A DNA stretch of 64,000 nucleotides, taken from positions 3,995,674 through 4,059,673 of the forward strand of contig NZ_LN884299.1 in NCBI RefSeq assembly GCF_001403875.1, given 5' to 3'. The notes beneath the pieces are model-generated. The model was not told the origin of the DNA, did not search any database, and saw only the letters and a list, made by a program, of their open reading frames with translations. The translations under genes were made by a program, and so were the position numbers. This document shows, piece after piece, positions 53,823 to 62,308 of the stretch. This DNA comes from Paenibacillus ihumii (GTDB lineage: Bacteria; Bacillota; Bacilli; Paenibacillales; Paenibacillaceae). The first letter of the stretch is position 1. Each line of letters starts with the position of its first letter.

Positions 53823-54075
53823 ATAGCTTCTTCCCTTTCTCTTCTTTCTTCTCCATTCTTGCTTCTTGTTTCTCTGCTTCTTGCTTATCGCTTCTTTGCT
53901 TTTTTATCGCTATATGCTTCTCACTTTTTGCTTTTCGCCTTTTACTTTCTTACCTCTTGCTTCTTTGCTTCTTACTCTCTCTTCTATCTTCTCGCCCTTC
54001 GCTTCTCGTTTACACGTTTCCTCATTTCCTGTTTTTCGTTTCTCATTTCCGTTTCTTGCTTCCGACTCTTGTTTC
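53823..54075. repeat. Pyrimidine-rich degenerate repeat tract
   Basis: About 250 nt of CTTCTTGCTT-type motifs on the plus strand, with very few G or A. Several frames are open across it but have no ribosome-binding sites. From 54076 to 54246 nothing recognisable is seen. Confidence 0.8.
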
Positions 54076-54246
54076 CCATTAACGGGCACAGTGGCTTCCT
54101 GGAGGGTAATGTTTGGGGGGCCGGGAAGTTGAGAGTATGCCGTGCGGCATTGGCCATGGTTCTACGCATACCTGCATTCCTCACGCTTTCCCACGCTACC
54201 CGCAAACCCTGTATCTCCATATCCTGCTCTCACTTTTACTCTTCAA

Positions 54247-54921
54247 TCAAATGCCGTTCCTTCGTCTTAGTCTTCTTCTACGGCCAAAAAATGTCTCACG
54301 AAACAGCAGGTTCCGATATTTGAATTTAGCAAACGGATATTTAAAGGACAAGGCGGTGCCCTCGTCCTCGATATGGACGGCCTTCAAGGCCCGGGTATGC
54401 ACCACACTGCGCACAAGCGTGTTCACCAGCCGTTGATTGCCACGGCGAATTGCAATGGCCAGCTTGCAGGCAAAGGTTCTGTCGCTGGCAAGTCTGCGGT
54501 ATAACGGCAGAACCGCCCGGGCTATCGCCTGATGAACCTTCGGCTCGAATACAAATTGCACGGTTCCCGGCGGAATCGTCGTGCCGTTGGTGTATACCAG
54601 CTTGGGAAAGATGAAATCTACAAAATAGCCGATCCCGTTCGTGCCCAGCCCCTGCCTGGCTGCTCGCGGAGCCACAGAGGCAAGCAGCTTTTTCATCAAA
54701 TCCAGATTTGCCGTGACAACTGCCCTGCTCCACGAAATCGCAAACCTGTCACTCGTCGCGACAGCTCTATAGAACGGCAGCATGCTGGTCGCAACCCTTT
54801 GCAATACATGCGCATTTACCTTAAACCCAGACCATGAAGACGATGTCCCCTGCCGATTGCACAGCTTCGCCCTTTTGAACATGCGGCTTCCGATTCTCCT
54901 CCGCCATAATGGCCTTGCCAT
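54247..54921 (-). CDS. Hypothetical protein with internal duplication
   Basis: The 224-residue basic protein has a good site (AGGAGG, 6 nt before the ATG). Two segments of about 45 residues are similar to one another: VLQRVATSMLPFYRAVATSD (from about 39) and VHQAIARAVLPLYRRLASDR (from about 128), each continuing as a basic helical stretch. Between them lies GTNGIGYFVDFIFPKLVYTN, GTTIPPGTVQFVF. There is no signal or membrane segment, and the tail is Arg-rich (GRRRRLRRRNGI). I do not recognise a family. Confidence 0.72.
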   Translation of the reverse strand: MARPLWRRRIGSRMFKRAKLCNRQGTSSSWSGFKVNAHVLQRVATSMLPFYRAVATSDRFAISWSRAVVTANLDLMKKLLASVAPRAARQGLGTNGIGYFVDFIFPKLVYTNGTTIPPGTVQFVFEPKVHQAIARAVLPLYRRLASDRTFACKLAIAIRRGNQRLVNTLVRSVVHTRALKAVHIEDEGTALSFKYPFAKFKYRNLLFRETFFGRRRRLRRRNGI

Positions 54922-55102
54922 AACCCATCCTCCTTGTAGAAACGATTCGCAATTGCTCCGTTCATCGTTGCTCTAGAAATCTTTTCTATAATATATGGAG
55001 TAGTCGCTTGTCACGGTTGGGCTAATGTCTCTACAATAGAGAAGTCAGATGAGTTTACAGGAGAGCAGGCCAACTGCTCGCTCCAAAGGAGATGGTACAA
55101 CA

Positions 55103-55315
55103 ATGCCCACGGTTCGGCGTCTCATCACTGAACATGATTTGCAAACGGCAATGGAGCAAGGCCTTCGCATTCGCGTCTTTCACGACAACCACCTTATCGA
55201 ATCGGGATCGGTCATTATCCGCCTCACCGAGGATACCGTCATTACGCAATCCAGCGTCAGCGACCTTTCTTACCATAACCGCAGCAGCTGCCAGTTCTAT
55301 GAACTCAAGAAATAA
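55103..55315 (+). CDS. Small hypothetical protein, 70 residues
   Basis: The ATG at 55103 is 11 nt after AAAGGAG; a longer frame to 55049 is open. The product (MPTVRRLITEHDLQTAMEQG...) seems to be one small alpha/beta domain with no membrane segment. It lies 22 nt before the sulfurtransferase gene and is probably co-transcribed with it. Family not recognised. Confidence 0.65.
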   Translation: MPTVRRLITEHDLQTAMEQGLRIRVFHDNHLIESGSVIIRLTEDTVITQSSVSDLSYHNRSSCQFYELKK

Positions 55316-55337
55316 AATTTGGAAGGAGATCCATACC

Positions 55338-56189
55338 ATGACGAACCCACTCGTATCCAAAAAGTGGCTCCTAGCACGCATGTACGAGCCCAATATGGTC
55401 ATCGTCGATTGCCGCTTTCAGCTTGGAGCGCCTAAGGCCGGCAGGACGGCTTACGATGAATCCCATATCCCGGGCGCAATCTACCTCGATTTGGAAAGTG
55501 ACCTTTCCGCGCCTGTCAGCGAGCATGGCGGCCGGCACCCGCTGCCCGCCCCGGACGTCCTTGCGAAGCGCCTCGGCCAGGTCGGTATCAACAACGACTG
55601 CATTGTCGTAGCTTATGACGACCAAGGAGGCATGAACGCCTCTAGGCTCTGGCTGCTGCTGCGCTGGCTCGGCCATGACCAGGCGTATGTCATGGAGGAG
55701 GGATACTCGGCATGGCAACAAGATGGCTATCCCGTAACCGCAGAGCAGCGGGTCGTCATCCCTTCATCCTTCCAGCCGGCCATCCGGCCAAATTTAATCG
55801 CCGACGTCAATGACGTCCGCAGCGCGATCGGCAGCCCTGGGGTCCTTCTGGTCGATTCCCGCGAAGCGCCCCGGTATCTTGGACAGACCGAGCCGATCGA
55901 CGCCAAAGCCGGACATATCCCCAGCGCGATTAATGCTTTCTGGAGGAACAACCTCGACGCCCATGGAAAATGGACGTCCGAGGAGCAGCGCCGTTCGGGA
56001 CTCTCTGAAGTGACAGCTGCCTTGGATGCCGGCCGCGAGGTCATCGTCTACTGCGGCTCCGGCGTCAGCGCCTGTCCCAACCTCGTAGCGCTCCATTCGC
56101 TCGGTTATGACAATGTCCGGCTGTATGCCGGGAGCTGGAGCGATTGGATCAGCTATGAGGAGAATCCGGTGGCTACGGGAGAAGAGTAA
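55338..56189 (+). CDS. Two-domain sulfurtransferase (rhodanese/3-MST-like)
   Basis: The start is the ATG at 55338 with AAGGAG 9 nt upstream; the frame is open far upstream but as a shadow of the previous gene. The 283-residue protein has an inactive N-terminal rhodanese domain (DCRFQLG, DESHIPGAIYLDLE) and an active C-terminal one (VDSREAPRYLGQ, AGHIPSAINAFW). The persulfide Cys239 is in the loop CGSGVSA. It transfers sulfane sulfur from thiosulfate or mercaptopyruvate to thiophilic acceptors. Confidence 0.93.
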   Translation: MTNPLVSKKWLLARMYEPNMVIVDCRFQLGAPKAGRTAYDESHIPGAIYLDLESDLSAPVSEHGGRHPLPAPDVLAKRLGQVGINNDCIVVAYDDQGGMNASRLWLLLRWLGHDQAYVMEEGYSAWQQDGYPVTAEQRVVIPSSFQPAIRPNLIADVNDVRSAIGSPGVLLVDSREAPRYLGQTEPIDAKAGHIPSAINAFWRNNLDAHGKWTSEEQRRSGLSEVTAALDAGREVIVYCGSGVSACPNLVALHSLGYDNVRLYAGSWSDWISYEENPVATGEE

Positions 56190-56194
56190 GTGTC

Positions 56195-56275
56195 GAGAGG
56201 CCGCGTTTGGACGCAGGCTTAGGGGCTGTGACAGGCTGCCAACGGGCAGACGGTTGCGGCCCTCTTTGTTTTTTG
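56195..56275 (+). terminator. Terminator and two-hairpin repeat element, copy 1
   Basis: Six nucleotides after the sulfurtransferase stop, GGCCGC (56199-56204) can pair with GCGGCC (56256-56261), which is followed by CTCTTTGTTTTTT. The interior includes GGGCTGTGACAG and TGCCAACGGGCAG. The block 56204-56268 is clearly related to 58753-58820. Confidence 0.72.
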
Positions 56276-56321
56276 CGCACCTTACAATAGCTTGCTCATA
56301 AAAAGCACCTCTGTCCTGCTA

Positions 56322-56341
56322 TTTAGGGAACGATCCCAAAT
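56322..56341. promoter_or_regulatory. LacI-type operator, upstream copy
   Basis: TTTAGGGAACGATCCCAAAT matches the palindrome at 56385-56404 in most positions. The centres are 63 nt apart, about six helical turns, which would suit looping. Confidence 0.72.
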
Positions 56342-56384
56342 TATAGTTTACAATTTATTGATAAATGGAGTATATTATATTCAA

Positions 56385-56404
56385 TTTTGGGAACGTTCCC
56401 AAAA
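56385..56404. promoter_or_regulatory. LacI-type operator, perfect 20-bp palindrome
   Basis: TTTTGGGAACGTTCCCAAAA is perfectly symmetric, with the central CG usual for LacI-family sites. It lies 22 nt before the amidohydrolase start. A promoter (TTTACA at about 56347, TATATT 18 nt later) lies between the two operators. The LacI protein encoded downstream is the probable ligand-controlled repressor. Confidence 0.88.
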
Positions 56405-56426
56405 ATAAAGAGAGGAAGTGTTCATA

Positions 56427-57566
56427 ATGAAAATGAAGCTGAAGCCGAGACATGCGAGGATAGCTCTGCTGGCAGTCGGCTGTATTATCGTTCTTGTCAT
56501 CGTTTGGCTGAACGGCAGCCGCTTCATACCGTTTGGAAGGGCTGAAACAGATCCGTCAGGTTCCCTTAAGACGGTAGAGAAACGCCTAGCAAAGCTGAAG
56601 CAAGCCGGGGGCACCCCAACGCTGGAGCAGCTTGCCGAAGCCTTCCAGCCACTGGGATTAATCGACGCGCATAACCACAATGCCTCCAGCTCGCGTTATT
56701 TGTCTATGCTGGATGCATGGGAGGAATATCATATCGACAAAGTCGTTCTCTTCGGCAACATATCCGAGCCGAGCGCGATCGAGACAGATGCAGCCGCCTG
56801 GAGGGCCTATCAGAGCTCACCCGATCTGTTTTTCCCGTTCTTCTCAGGCTTCGACCTACATGACGAAGGCAGTTTGGACGTCATTCGCGACAATCTGGAG
56901 AAAGGTTACTTCGGCCTTGGCGAGATTGCCGGAGCCTCGACCTATTCACCAATCGTATCCCTCGCTGACTGGAAGGCCTCGGATCCTATGGATGGGTTCC
57001 TGCCGGAGATCTACGACCTCATTGCGGCTTATAAAGCGCCGATACTGCTTCACATTGATCCGCCGAACGGCTTGCCAATTCTCAAGCTGGAACAGGCGCT
57101 GGAGGCTCATCCGAACACAACCTTTATCTTCGCTCATATGAATGCTTACAATTCGCCGGAAGAAATCGATCGATTGCTCGGGATGTATCCGAACCTGTAT
57201 GCCGACTTTTTCGCCGGGTTCTCCGTCTATAATCCCGATGGAGGGGGTAATCCCGAGATCTTTATACCCATTATGAAAAAGTACCCGGATCGCTTCCTGC
57301 TTAGTTCCGACTCCGGCTATGACCTCGAGAGCGAGGAACAAGCGATCGACGCGATGTATCGGATCCTGTACCTGCTGGACGACCCGGCGGTGGCAAAGAA
57401 AATTGCCCACGACAATATGATGGCTATCATCCAGGCGCAGCCGGCAACGAAGACGCAGCTAGCGGCCATTCAGGAGCTGGCTTCTAAAAACGGAAAAACT
57501 TATAATTATGACAAACTATCAAAGTTGGAAGCCGGCAAAATATTGGCAAAAGACGGGAAAGGGTGA
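56427..57566 (+). CDS. Membrane-anchored amidohydrolase (Amidohydro_2-like)
   Basis: The ATG at 56427 has AGAGGAAG 8 nt upstream. The 379-residue protein has a basic N-terminus and one membrane anchor (about 11-29), so the enzyme domain should be outside the cell. The TIM-barrel metal motif HxH is at His82 and His84 (GLIDAHNHNA), with a His in FIFAHMNAY and an Asp in LLSSDSGYD. This fits the amidohydrolase-related group that includes decarboxylases and lactonases. The substrate is unknown; the linked LacI regulator suggests a sugar derivative. Confidence 0.8.
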   Translation: MKMKLKPRHARIALLAVGCIIVLVIVWLNGSRFIPFGRAETDPSGSLKTVEKRLAKLKQAGGTPTLEQLAEAFQPLGLIDAHNHNASSSRYLSMLDAWEEYHIDKVVLFGNISEPSAIETDAAAWRAYQSSPDLFFPFFSGFDLHDEGSLDVIRDNLEKGYFGLGEIAGASTYSPIVSLADWKASDPMDGFLPEIYDLIAAYKAPILLHIDPPNGLPILKLEQALEAHPNTTFIFAHMNAYNSPEEIDRLLGMYPNLYADFFAGFSVYNPDGGGNPEIFIPIMKKYPDRFLLSSDSGYDLESEEQAIDAMYRILYLLDDPAVAKKIAHDNMMAIIQAQPATKTQLAAIQELASKNGKTYNYDKLSKLEAGKILAKDGKG

Positions 57567-57573
57567 TGGTGCG

Positions 57574-58581
57574 CTGGAAGCTACCATTCAAGACATTGCG
57601 AAGAGAGTAGGTTTATCGACAAGTACTGTGTCCCGGGCGCTGAACGGGAGCTATGGCGTCCACCCTCGAACGGCCGCCAAGGTTCAACAGGCGGCGGCAG
57701 AGCTCGGCTATGTGCCGAATCTCGGCGCGAAGCAGCTGGTCACCCGCAAGAGCAATCTTATAGGGGTATTCATGCCCGAGCTCGACAATGAATTCGTTCG
57801 GGAGTACGATGAGCTGTTCGCTCCGCTGCGCAAGGCGCTCCGGCTGATCGGCAAGGACATGCTCATCTTCTCCATACCGGTTTACGATTATAAGCCTAAC
57901 AGCTTGTCCCAATGGGTAGGCATGCGCAACCTCGAGGGCTGTATCTTCATGCAGCCGTTCGGGAAGGAGCACCCGCTTATGAAGGGAGCGCTGCGGCTGA
58001 AGGTGCCTGCTGTCTCGTTGGGAGAGAGCATAGGCTTCAAGTGCTCTCTGGTTATGTCCGACAACTACGAGGGAGGGCGGCTCATCGGACAGCATCTGAC
58101 CCAACTAGGGCACCGGAAGATCGGCTATGTGAACGGTCCGGCTAATCTGCCGTTCTCGCAGGAACGGTACAAGGGCTTCTGCGACGCGCTCCGAGAGGCG
58201 GGCATTGAACATGAACCGAGACTCTTAGAGGCCGGCGACTTCAGCGGCTCGAGCGGTGTTCATGCCGCTCGCCTGCTGCTGGCTCGTGCCCCGGAGCTCA
58301 CGGCTATCAGCTGCGCCAACGACCTGATGGCGATGGGGGTGCTTCAAGAGCTGCATCGCAGCGGGATTGCGGTGCCTGGCAGCATCTCGGTTACCGGCTA
58401 CGACGGCGCATATTTTACCGCGTATACGAGTCCGCCGCTCACCACGATCCGCCACCGTTCGGATCGAATCGGTCTGCTGGCGGCAGAGCTGCTTATTGAG
58501 CTGCTTCATGGCGGGAATGCGCGTACAGTTCGCCTGGCACCGGAGCTTGTCGTTCGTGAATCCGTCGCCGCGATACACTAA
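57574..58581 (+). CDS. LacI-family transcriptional regulator (start unusual)
   Basis: The frame contains an N-terminal LacI HTH (ATIQDIAKRVGLSTSTVSRA) and a periplasmic-binding-like sensor domain (NLIGVFMPELDNEF, ISCANDLMAMGVLQEL, VTGYDGAYFTAYTSPPLTTI). The HTH must start just after position 57574, where no ATG, GTG or TTG is in frame; CTG at 57574 preceded by AAAGGGTGATGG is the best candidate. An in-frame ATG at 57508 lies inside the amidohydrolase gene and would add 22 residues. It overlaps or abuts that gene and probably represses it. Confidence 0.85.
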   Translation: MEATIQDIAKRVGLSTSTVSRALNGSYGVHPRTAAKVQQAAAELGYVPNLGAKQLVTRKSNLIGVFMPELDNEFVREYDELFAPLRKALRLIGKDMLIFSIPVYDYKPNSLSQWVGMRNLEGCIFMQPFGKEHPLMKGALRLKVPAVSLGESIGFKCSLVMSDNYEGGRLIGQHLTQLGHRKIGYVNGPANLPFSQERYKGFCDALREAGIEHEPRLLEAGDFSGSSGVHAARLLLARAPELTAISCANDLMAMGVLQELHRSGIAVPGSISVTGYDGAYFTAYTSPPLTTIRHRSDRIGLLAAELLIELLHGGNARTVRLAPELVVRESVAAIH

Positions 58582-58602
58582 GTTGGACAAGAGCGACTAA
58601 TG

Positions 58603-58710
58603 CCACTGAAGCTAATGGCCACTGAATGGCTGAACATTGAATGGCTGAAGCGCTGAAGCTGCTGATGAAGCTAATGCCATTGAATGGCTGAAGCGCTGAA
58701 GCTGTGAAAC
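58603..58710. repeat. Degenerate tandem repeat
   Basis: Units built on GAATGGCTGAAGCGCTGAAG and GAAGCTAATGCCATT recur three to four times after the lacI stop. Confidence 0.8.
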
Positions 58711-58752
58711 AGTACGGACAGTCCAATTTCCAACGTGAGACGTGAGCGTAAG

Positions 58753-58824
58753 ACCGCGCCGGACGCGGGATGGAGGGCTGCGACAGATTGCCAATGGGCA
58801 GGCTGACGCGGCCCTCTTTGGGCA
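58753..58824 (+). terminator. Two-hairpin repeat element, copy 2
   Basis: CCGCGCCGGACGCGG forms one hairpin, followed by GAGGGCTGCGACAG...TGCCAATGGGCAG...CGCGGCCCTCTTTG. Order and sequence match 56204-56268. It could end the lacI transcript, although the T-tract is weak. Confidence 0.55.
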
Positions 58825-58929
58825 TTCCGTTCAACAGCTTGCAAACATGATTCGAACGAGAAGAGTTCCAAGAGCCCCGGGGCCAGCCACAACGGGGAGG
58901 TCGGGACAGCTGTCGTTGAACGGGTCAAC

Positions 58930-59440
58930 TGTTAGCTTTGGCAGATGAATCACTCCCTCGAAAAGGGTGCAAAAAAACTGCCAAAGCTCTGGCGGTAAGC
59001 CTACTTATTTACACTTGTCGTGCTAATAGTAAATCTGTAACTGTATATATGATTTTTCGTATAGAATCGTCGAAATAAACGTCAAATGACAAGTTCTATA
59101 TGATTTTTCATACCAAATTCATCATTCTTGCCTTTACGCGGTCAAATCTATATGATTATTCATACATAATCATACGAAACCAAGGGTCAAATCAAAATCT
59201 AATTGCTATGCTTGACCGGAAGGAGAAATTCAACGAGGCGTTATTTGATATTTTGGAGCGAATGAATGTTATGGCGACGGCCAAGTGAGTCTCTGATCGG
59301 GGTTCGTTAATACAGGCAGATACGCTTATTGTCGCGGTTAATGTCCATACAACTCTACGAAATGCCGAAGTGTTACGAAATGCCGAAGTGTGTTGAGCGA
59401 ATGGAGGAACAATCATCTTTACTCCATATGTTCAGCCTCT
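58930..59440. repeat. Gene-free gap with three 45- to 52-nt imperfect repeats
   Basis: TATATGATTTTTC- or TATATGATTATTC-headed units begin at 59046, 59097 and 59149 and end near GTCAAAT(C). The third contains a perfect dyad TATGATTAT-TCATAC-ATAATCATA. Further on, an 18-nt unit (ACGAAATGCCGAAGTGTT) is duplicated at 59357-59392. A 26-codon frame at 59208 has no ribosome-binding site. Confidence 0.7.
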
Positions 59441-59446
59441 AATCGA

Positions 59447-60685
59447 CTACCACGCGCCGTTTGAGTTTTTGAAATGTCTAGGGGTCACGCCTGTAAACTT
59501 CTTAAACACCTTAGTAAAGTAGCTCTGATCATAAAAATTAAGCATGGTGTAAATTTCGGATAAAGAGTGGTTGGTGTAAATCATCAGTTTCTTGGCTTCC
59601 TCAATTTTTTCACGCTGGATAAATTCACTTATGGAAATGCCGGTTTCTTTCTTGAAAAGATCCGACAAATAGCAGGGATTCATGCCAGCGGCTTCAGCAA
59701 GCTGGGAAAGGCTGATCTCCTCGTACAAATGCTTGAAAATATAGTCCTGGCATAATGTCACCGACTTCGAATACTTTTGACTCTTGACGTTTTGCACACG
59801 CTCGGCGAAATCATATAGAGCATCCTTGAATAAAATATCTACCGCCTTAACCTCGTTCATCTCTTCCAGATTCTGAATATACAAATCGCTCAAGGTATAA
59901 GCTACCTCCGGATGAACTCCCCCTTCTATAGCGGCCCTGGTAGAGAGGGCAATCCCGACAATGGCTACATTTTTCTGATTCCGCAAGCGACTTCGCCTCG
60001 ACATCGTCCCAAAGCTGCCCTTTTCCGGAGCAATCGACGAGTACTTCGTTAGTTCCTCTTTCCGTCCCTCCTTCACATTCTGAAATAACTTCTTTTCAAA
60101 TAAGGGATCATGATGAAAAGCAATATGCTCTCTATTTTCCGAAATGGCCAAATCTACATGTTCAACGGGTATGGTCTTCCGCGCAATAAGCTTGTTTTTC
60201 TGAATCACTTCTGCCGTATCCAATTTTTTACTATAAATCATGTAATAGAGAAGGATTCCCGCATTAATAAGCTTCAAATTATCGAGTATCGGAAGCGAGC
60301 GGTAATAGTCGATCATCCTGTCTTTGTTCACAGCAGGGCTTGTCCCGGCCGCAAGGTCATTCATCATATGCTGATAGGATTCCGGATCCATCGAAGGGCC
60401 CACCAGGATGCTTCCGCTCACGGATCCCTTCCCCTCCAAACTAACAGAAAAAAATTTTTCGTGGGAGGATGTCGTTTTGAATACAGGAAACTCCCAGGGA
60501 TCCTCGGAATCGAATATATGCCCCACCAGCTCCTGCTTTGAACTGTATAAAGGGTTTAGAGCATATCTGGACGAACACTCGAACAGTATTTCTCCCAGCT
60601 CATTCAAATGGAAAACCGGGATATGGAACGTCTCATATAAAAGCTTGCAGATGCACTCCAAATCCACAGAATTAGGCTGAGTCAT
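59447..60685 (-). CDS. AraC-family transcriptional regulator
   Basis: The start is the ATG at 60685 with AAAGGAG 8 nt upstream. The 412-residue protein has a long N-terminal sensor region of about 300 residues of no family I can name and a C-terminal AraC HTH pair (EISLSQLAEAAGMNPCYLSD, SLSEIYTMLNFYDQSYFTKV, TGVTPRHF). It is transcribed divergently from the sugar symporter operon and is probably its activator. Confidence 0.88.
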   Translation of the reverse strand: MTQPNSVDLECICKLLYETFHIPVFHLNELGEILFECSSRYALNPLYSSKQELVGHIFDSEDPWEFPVFKTTSSHEKFFSVSLEGKGSVSGSILVGPSMDPESYQHMMNDLAAGTSPAVNKDRMIDYYRSLPILDNLKLINAGILLYYMIYSKKLDTAEVIQKNKLIARKTIPVEHVDLAISENREHIAFHHDPLFEKKLFQNVKEGRKEELTKYSSIAPEKGSFGTMSRRSRLRNQKNVAIVGIALSTRAAIEGGVHPEVAYTLSDLYIQNLEEMNEVKAVDILFKDALYDFAERVQNVKSQKYSKSVTLCQDYIFKHLYEEISLSQLAEAAGMNPCYLSDLFKKETGISISEFIQREKIEEAKKLMIYTNHSLSEIYTMLNFYDQSYFTKVFKKFTGVTPRHFKNSNGAW

Positions 60686-60783
60686 GGAAAGGACTCCTTT
60701 CTGCTGCATGCTATGCACAAAAATCCAATAATTTTATTACTAAAATAATAAAAATTATACCATAAAATAATTCGGTCAGCGGA

Positions 60784-60805
60784 TATAATCAGGGAAGCGC
60801 TAACA
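60784..60805 (+). promoter_or_regulatory. -10 element and cre-like site before the symporter operon
   Basis: TATAAT at 60784-60789 has no convincing -35, as expected for an activator-dependent promoter. GGGAAGCGCTAACA at 60792-60805 agrees with the CcpA cre consensus at 12 of 14 positions and lies just after the -10, where binding would repress. Confidence 0.6.
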
Positions 60806-60871
60806 TTATATAACTTTTGATTTGCAAGATGCATCATTAGCAGATTACAGCCTTTAAAGGGGGATTTCCTC

Positions 60872-62233
60872 ATGAAAGAGGAGAATGTGGTTCAGGGGCA
60901 AAAAATCGGATGGGGCGAGAAGTTTTCCTATAGTCTGGGAAATGCCGGGGGTACGATTGCTTTTGGGGCGATCAGTTCATTTATTGCCTTTTTCTATACG
61001 GACATTGCAGGGATTAGTGCGGCAGCAGTAGGAACCTTATTGTTTCTGTCCAGGCTATTTGACGGGTTCAGCGACATTGGGATGGGCATCCTCATCGATA
61101 AGACAAAATCCAAATACGGGAAGGCACGGCCTTGGCTTCTCTGGATGGCTGTTCCTTCCGGGATTGCAACCGCGCTCCTGTTCATGGTGCCTGACGTTGG
61201 ACCTGCGGGAAAATTAATTTATGCCTATATTACGTATAATATCGCGATCGGCATTATCTACACCGCGATTACGAATCCTTATCAAGCTCTGATCTCGCTC
61301 ATTACGCAGGATCGCCAGGAACGGTCTGTCCTTAATATCAGCAGCAGCTTTATGGCTACGCTTGTGACCATTTTGATTGGCATGACCACATTACCGCTTG
61401 TGAACGCAATGGGCGGCGGTGCGCAAGGGTGGAGGAATACCTTTATTATCTTGGGAGCGCTCTCTACCGTTTTCTTTCTGATTTGCTTTTTCTTCACGAA
61501 GGAAAGGGTCAGGGCTGCCTCAAGCCAGCCGGAGCACAACATCCCCGTTAAAGACGGTTTCAAGGCATTGTTTCGTAATAAATATTGGTTCATCCTGTCG
61601 CTGATGGTCGTTTTCACATTCATGAACCAGGGAGCCATATTGGGAACTAACGTTTATTATGCCAAATATTTATTGGGTGATGCCAATTATATCGGGATAC
61701 TGACGCTGGCCACCTTCCTGCCTGTTGGACTGTTGATGCTTGTGCTGGCACCTATTATTAAGAAAATTGGAAAACGGAATGCGGCGATTGTCGGGAGTAT
61801 CATTCTGATTTCAGGTCAGTTGGTCATGATGGTAGCGCCGGAGAACATTAATGTGGTCGTTGCAGGCACCGTTTTGAAAGGCTTGGGCATGGGGCCGTTA
61901 CTGGGAACATTATTCGCCATGCTGGCTGATACGGTTGAGTACGGGGAATGGAAGTCCGGGATACGAACCGAAGGGCTGGTCTTCAGCGCAGCGGGCCTGG
62001 GCACCAAGATCGGGACAGGCCTTGGTACGGCGGTAGTCGGTTGGGTGCTGGCCATCGGCGGCTATAGCGGAAGCTCGGCCATCCAATCGGCGTCCGCAAT
62101 AGCTGCCATCAAATTTTTATCCATTTACATGCCGATCGCACTGGCTATTATTCAAATCGTGATCTTGTGCTTCTATAAGCTGGATAAGGAATTTCCTTCG
62201 ATGATGGAGGAGCTTAAATCCAGAACAAATTAG
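60872..62233 (+). CDS. GPH-family sugar:cation symporter
   Basis: The 453-residue protein has about twelve membrane segments and the pattern of the glycoside-pentoside-hexuronide family (FSYSLGNAGGTIAFG, LFLSRLFDGFSDIGMGILID, KYGKARPWLLWMA, GMGPLLGTLFAMLADTVEYG). It should import a glycoside or uronide with H+ or Na+. AAAGGGGG precedes the ATG. It is the first gene of a rightward operon with a hydrolase and a putative deacetylase. Confidence 0.92.
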   Translation: MKEENVVQGQKIGWGEKFSYSLGNAGGTIAFGAISSFIAFFYTDIAGISAAAVGTLLFLSRLFDGFSDIGMGILIDKTKSKYGKARPWLLWMAVPSGIATALLFMVPDVGPAGKLIYAYITYNIAIGIIYTAITNPYQALISLITQDRQERSVLNISSSFMATLVTILIGMTTLPLVNAMGGGAQGWRNTFIILGALSTVFFLICFFFTKERVRAASSQPEHNIPVKDGFKALFRNKYWFILSLMVVFTFMNQGAILGTNVYYAKYLLGDANYIGILTLATFLPVGLLMLVLAPIIKKIGKRNAAIVGSIILISGQLVMMVAPENINVVVAGTVLKGLGMGPLLGTLFAMLADTVEYGEWKSGIRTEGLVFSAAGLGTKIGTGLGTAVVGWVLAIGGYSGSSAIQSASAIAAIKFLSIYMPIALAIIQIVILCFYKLDKEFPSMMEELKSRTN

Positions 62234-62308
62234 AGGAGATAGTATAGACAAAGCGGCGGCCGCAAATCCGATATACTTTATTCTGTATTTTAAAGGAGTT
62301 GTCAGACT

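Noticed and set aside
53798..54323. Rightward Phe/Leu/Ser-rich membrane-like frames
   Set aside because: The pyrimidine tract encodes hydrophobic residues by composition; the region follows a terminator and has no ribosome-binding site.
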